Positions 37,259 through 64,000 of a stretch of DNA of 64,000 nt are shown here, piece by piece. Within the stretch, counting starts at the first letter, position 1. The number at the start of each line of letters is the position of its first letter. The notes beneath the pieces were generated by a model. That model saw only the letters and a list, made by a program, of their open reading frames with translations. It made no database searches and had not been told where the DNA came from. The stretch is from Capitella teleta. Its lineage: Eukaryota > Annelida > Polychaeta > Capitellidae. A program made the translations under genes and the position numbers. The stretch is from the NCBI GenBank assembly GCA_000328365.1, contig KB292015.1, forward strand, positions 323,750 through 387,749, in the 5' to 3' direction.

Positions 37259-38253
37259 GGAGGCCGCCATCTTGCAAAGAATCACGCCGGTTGAAATATT
37301 TTCAATGGTGACGTTGCATTTCATGATCGTGTGTTTGATCTGTGTGCGTGTTTTAACCATATCACTTGATTGTTATAAGAATACAATATCTACTTACGAT
37401 GTCGTGTGAATGATGTGTACAGTTATATATAGGATACTTATATATGCCACGCAGAATAGTATTATATACATACACTTGCAATACATCTAGAGGTACTTGA
37501 ACACCGCAAGCGGCTCAGCCTGTTGTACAGCGTTATATACTACATAATTATATAGTGAACCCTCTATGTACAGAATATTCATCTTGCTTTGTTTCTGAGT
37601 AAATGGACAAAAATCCGAGATTTTTGGGCTCGGGTAGTTCTCAACAATCTCCATCAATGATCCGAAATCTCGTCGTCGTATTCTACGATGTTTATAATGA
37701 TTAACACATATATTTAAAATTGTGGTTTCAACCGGATCGTATCCATTACCCAAATGCTGGACCATAAGTTGCTACATGTACGGGCTGCATGTGGCATTGT
37801 GTCATTTTTATAACATCTCGGTTATTTTTTTAGTCTTTTATCCAAAGACGTTTCCCACTTTCTTACTCTTTTTTTTCGAAAGAACAAATTGTAAGCATTC
37901 AAGTTAGTCAAATTTCGTTCCTGGCCTAATTAATTCGATTGCATTCCCGATTCAAATTTCTTCTCCGATTGATTATCGATTAAATTAATCACTGCCTTTT
38001 GACCATTCAACTCTGTGTTATATGTAATTATATTACTTACCTCTTGTTATTCAAGTTGCTAAAGTTCAAAAAGATTATTATTATGTATAATGTCCCTTTA
38101 ATTGCGAGATTGCAGAGCAACGATAATCAGTGTCAATCTCCTTCATTTTGGGCCCAAGGAAGTCGTGAAAATATATTTGATTTATCACATAAATTGACAG
38201 GAATTATGGCCAAATCTTACTTTTAAGTAAAAGCACTCAACCAAAATTTAAAA

Positions 38254-38269
38254 AATAAAATGAAATAAA
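38254..38269 (+). terminator. Candidate ferlin poly(A) signals
   Basis: Two overlapping-distance AATAAA hexamers (38254-38259 and 38264-38269), the first canonical ones I see after the ferlin stop, would give a 3' UTR of about 1 kb. Confidence 0.35.
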
Positions 38270-39296
38270 TTGAAATAACTTCGTATATAATTATTTCAGG
38301 AATACACGTGTAATATCCAAATAATTAGATTCGGCCACAAATTACAAATAACCTTTGCTGTTTAATGTCATATTTTATGATTATTGGGACTGATATTATT
38401 GTATTCATTGTAACCAATGTATCATTTTCTCATGTGATCTACTAAAGTATATCCATCCTATATATTTTTGTGCATTTGATTATTATCCCTTTGTGTTCTA
38501 GATCGTTTCATCTTCAGTTAGATTTTCAGGTTAATTCTATCCCCAGCAATAAATATTTCTCTCCTGATGAACAACCTTAATCATGTAATATCTGACTGCT
38601 GCTGCAATAGAAGCCATAATATTAATAATTTGAACATCGCCTCCCGTGACGTCACCCAGAATGACGTCATACTCTTCAAAATGTAAAATGCTAAACTTTG
38701 GGTGAAAATAAATTATATGTAGACTAGCTGACGTATGGATGTCTTTGTTGTTTGTGTACATACATTATCGGTTTGGAGAGACAACAATTTTTTATTTGAC
38801 ATTTAAGTAATGAAGTGAGAGGAAATTCGTAGAACACGTTCAATTCATTTTATTACAATTTGTGATTGAACACCGTGTGTTGAGAATAATGAAGTAAGAG
38901 AAATGAGAACAATAATATCATGACGAAAAACCATTATTTAAATTTCAAAAGTTTCTTAGTTTTGTCGATTCAGCAACATAACAGATAAATTAAACTTTGA
39001 ACCGACAAAGAAAGGAGCACTTTATTCTGAGTATGATTATAATTATACTGGGGCAAAAATATATATACTTTTTATAATTTGAACACACTTAATTAATATT
39101 TTTTTTGTCAATCCTCAAGATATGTGTCATATGAAATGAAGCTCGTTTACGCAACGAAGTAGTTAGTAATTAAATTTCAGTTTGGAGGGGGAAGGGGGAA
39201 AACCTCTGTAGATGTTATAAAAGCATTCGACAGAGTGAACCACTAGAATTTCAACAAACGTTGGAATGCTGCTCGTTAAAATAAGAAAATTCACTT

Positions 39297-39302
39297 TTTA
39301 TT
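39297..39302 (-). terminator. Candidate eya poly(A) signal
   Basis: Minus-strand AATAAA about 660 nt after the eya stop at 39958. The two convergent 3' UTRs would then end about 1 kb apart without overlapping. Confidence 0.35.
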
Positions 39303-39957
39303 CTATTTTTGTCTTCAACAAAGAAAAAAAAAATACACAAGAAAAAAAAACCCTATAAATAGAACATAACATTAAGAATTTTTTTCATGAAGATGAAAAT
39401 CATAAAGTAAAGCTCTTATTTTTCTGCTTCTTGTGCATCACGAGATTTTGTCAGAATAATATAACCACATTAAGGTGCACAAAACAGCACCAGTAATTAT
39501 TTAAAAAAAAGAAGAGACAAATGAAGAAAACGTAGACAAAATTAAGAAGAAGAAAATAAATTTACACATCATTATAAGTATTTTTGTCTCGCAGTTTAAC
39601 AATGAAATTCACTCACATACACAAATAACGTTCACGATGAGTGTACACGACTATGTACAAAAGAGATATTCTTCCATAAAATTTGTAATGTGGCTCATTT
39701 TTTATACACATAGAAAAGAAAAAGAAAAATATGACGATTTGACGATATTATACAGTATATGCACAAAACACATTTGATAGTTTTTCGAGGGGCAGCGACT
39801 CCCTCGTTCCTGCCAGTCCGATATAGAACAAAATCGCTCCGGCACAGTCTGAATTGCACTATATTGAGAGTCACCAGAGGTTGATGGCACACCCGACATG
39901 ACATCGACAACGCAGCATCAGTTTTGGTCGCCATATATCTCGTCGTGAGCGTCGCTA

Positions 39958-63283
<23,326 letters not shown>

Positions 63284-64000
63284 CTGGAAAGACAGAGAGA
63301 GAAAGAGAGTGGAAGAAGTGTTGCATAACACGCGTGGTCACCTTTTCACCTCACTAAGCCGACCACTTGAACATTTGTTGAGGTCAAGTCAATGAAAAAC
63401 AAATGAGATTGCATGCACAAGCAGCCAGCCAAGGCAGACACAACCCAAATACAACATCTTCCCCTTTGCATATACAAAAGAGAAGCTTGTTGTTTTAATT
63501 GTTCCTTTCCTCTTTGCTGCGAATGTACATGGGCATGGCAATGATTAACCTTGTGCCGAAACACCTGGGGCAGGGAGCTGCGCCCTTTTCAGCGAGCCCC
63601 GAAGGCAACAAATTTCAGGTGGGCGATAATAGAGGTCTTTTCCCCTTATGCGAGCGATAATAGAGGTTTTTCTCCATACATCACCACCTGACATGTACGT
63701 TACACACCTGAATTAACCCGAATGGGACTCATGCTTCCCCCGAATCCCTAAATTACACCCTTGAAGGGACAGCTTACAGCATTATCCTGGTTCAAACTGC
63801 TCCGTGCCTACTTTCTCTATCTCTCAGTGATTTGCGATTAAATCCATTATTAGCAGCGTGGCTTCAGCGCAAACATTGTGTCAGAAGGGATTTGGGAGGA
63901 ACTCAACTGCAAAATGGACAATTAAGCCAAGGGTAATGGGGCCTGGACACAATAGGATTGAGAGCGATAGGGCTGTGGCGAAGCAGGACCCCTGCTGAAT
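63284..64000 (-). other. Right flank, eya 5' side
   Basis: No upstream eya exon or start codon could be recognised. A 14-bp direct repeat GCGATAATAGAGGT occurs at 63623 and 63654. The region is either intron or upstream sequence of eya. Confidence 0.5.

Larger units (their letters stand above)
37259..39957. other. Convergent 3' region between ferlin and eya
   Basis: 2.7 kb between the two stop codons, AT-rich, without a recognised gene. It must contain both 3' UTRs. Two TGACGTCA sites (around 38646 and 38661) lie in it. Confidence 0.8.

Overview
This is a draft-assembly window of animal nuclear DNA, probably from an invertebrate bilaterian. Its genes have GT-AG introns and encode animal-specific families: an otoferlin-type ferlin, Eyes absent, tetraspanins and a TSSK-family kinase. 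There are two 50-N gaps, many homopolymers and microsatellites, and a tRNA-derived SINE. Ferlin introns fall into two classes, many of only 49-67 bp and others from 180 bp to 6.9 kb, which does not look like a vertebrate. I cannot name the species or phylum.

Layout: 1-5.7 kb holds no gene I can support, only a SINE copy, a perfect hairpin and weak coding-like scraps. 5.9-7.3 kb (minus) is a four-exon TSSK-like protein kinase. 7.3-12.0 kb is a head-to-head spacer with tandem repeats, homopolymers and an assembly gap. 12.0-37.3 kb (plus) is an otoferlin-like ferlin, traced through 42 exon positions from C2A to the C-terminal membrane anchor; only the first short exon (about 28 codons) is missing. 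Its 6.9-kb intron 7 contains two complete intronless tetraspanin genes in tandem on the same strand, plus a second SINE copy. 37.3-40.0 kb is the tail-to-tail spacer. 40.0-63.3 kb (minus) is eyes absent, traced through 15 exons; its first exon(s) lie to the right of 63283, probably outside the window.

The most notable observations are these. (1) Ferlin exon 10 is a tandem pair of homologous 85-nt exons in the C2B domain. Including both would break the frame, so they should be mutually exclusive; I know of no description of this for otoferlin. (2) A short motif, GCGTTATGAT or its complement, occurs in eight consecutive ferlin introns and not in the exons between them. (3) The tetraspanins are nested in the ferlin intron and carry an unusual charged inner loop.

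Functionally, ferlins of this type are calcium/lipid-binding membrane-fusion proteins, and Eya is a Six-partner transcription cofactor and HAD tyrosine phosphatase. Both work in sensory cells in other animals, but whether their adjacency here matters is unknown. All gene models are hand-spliced from conserved protein motifs, phase and GT/AG sites, without transcript evidence.
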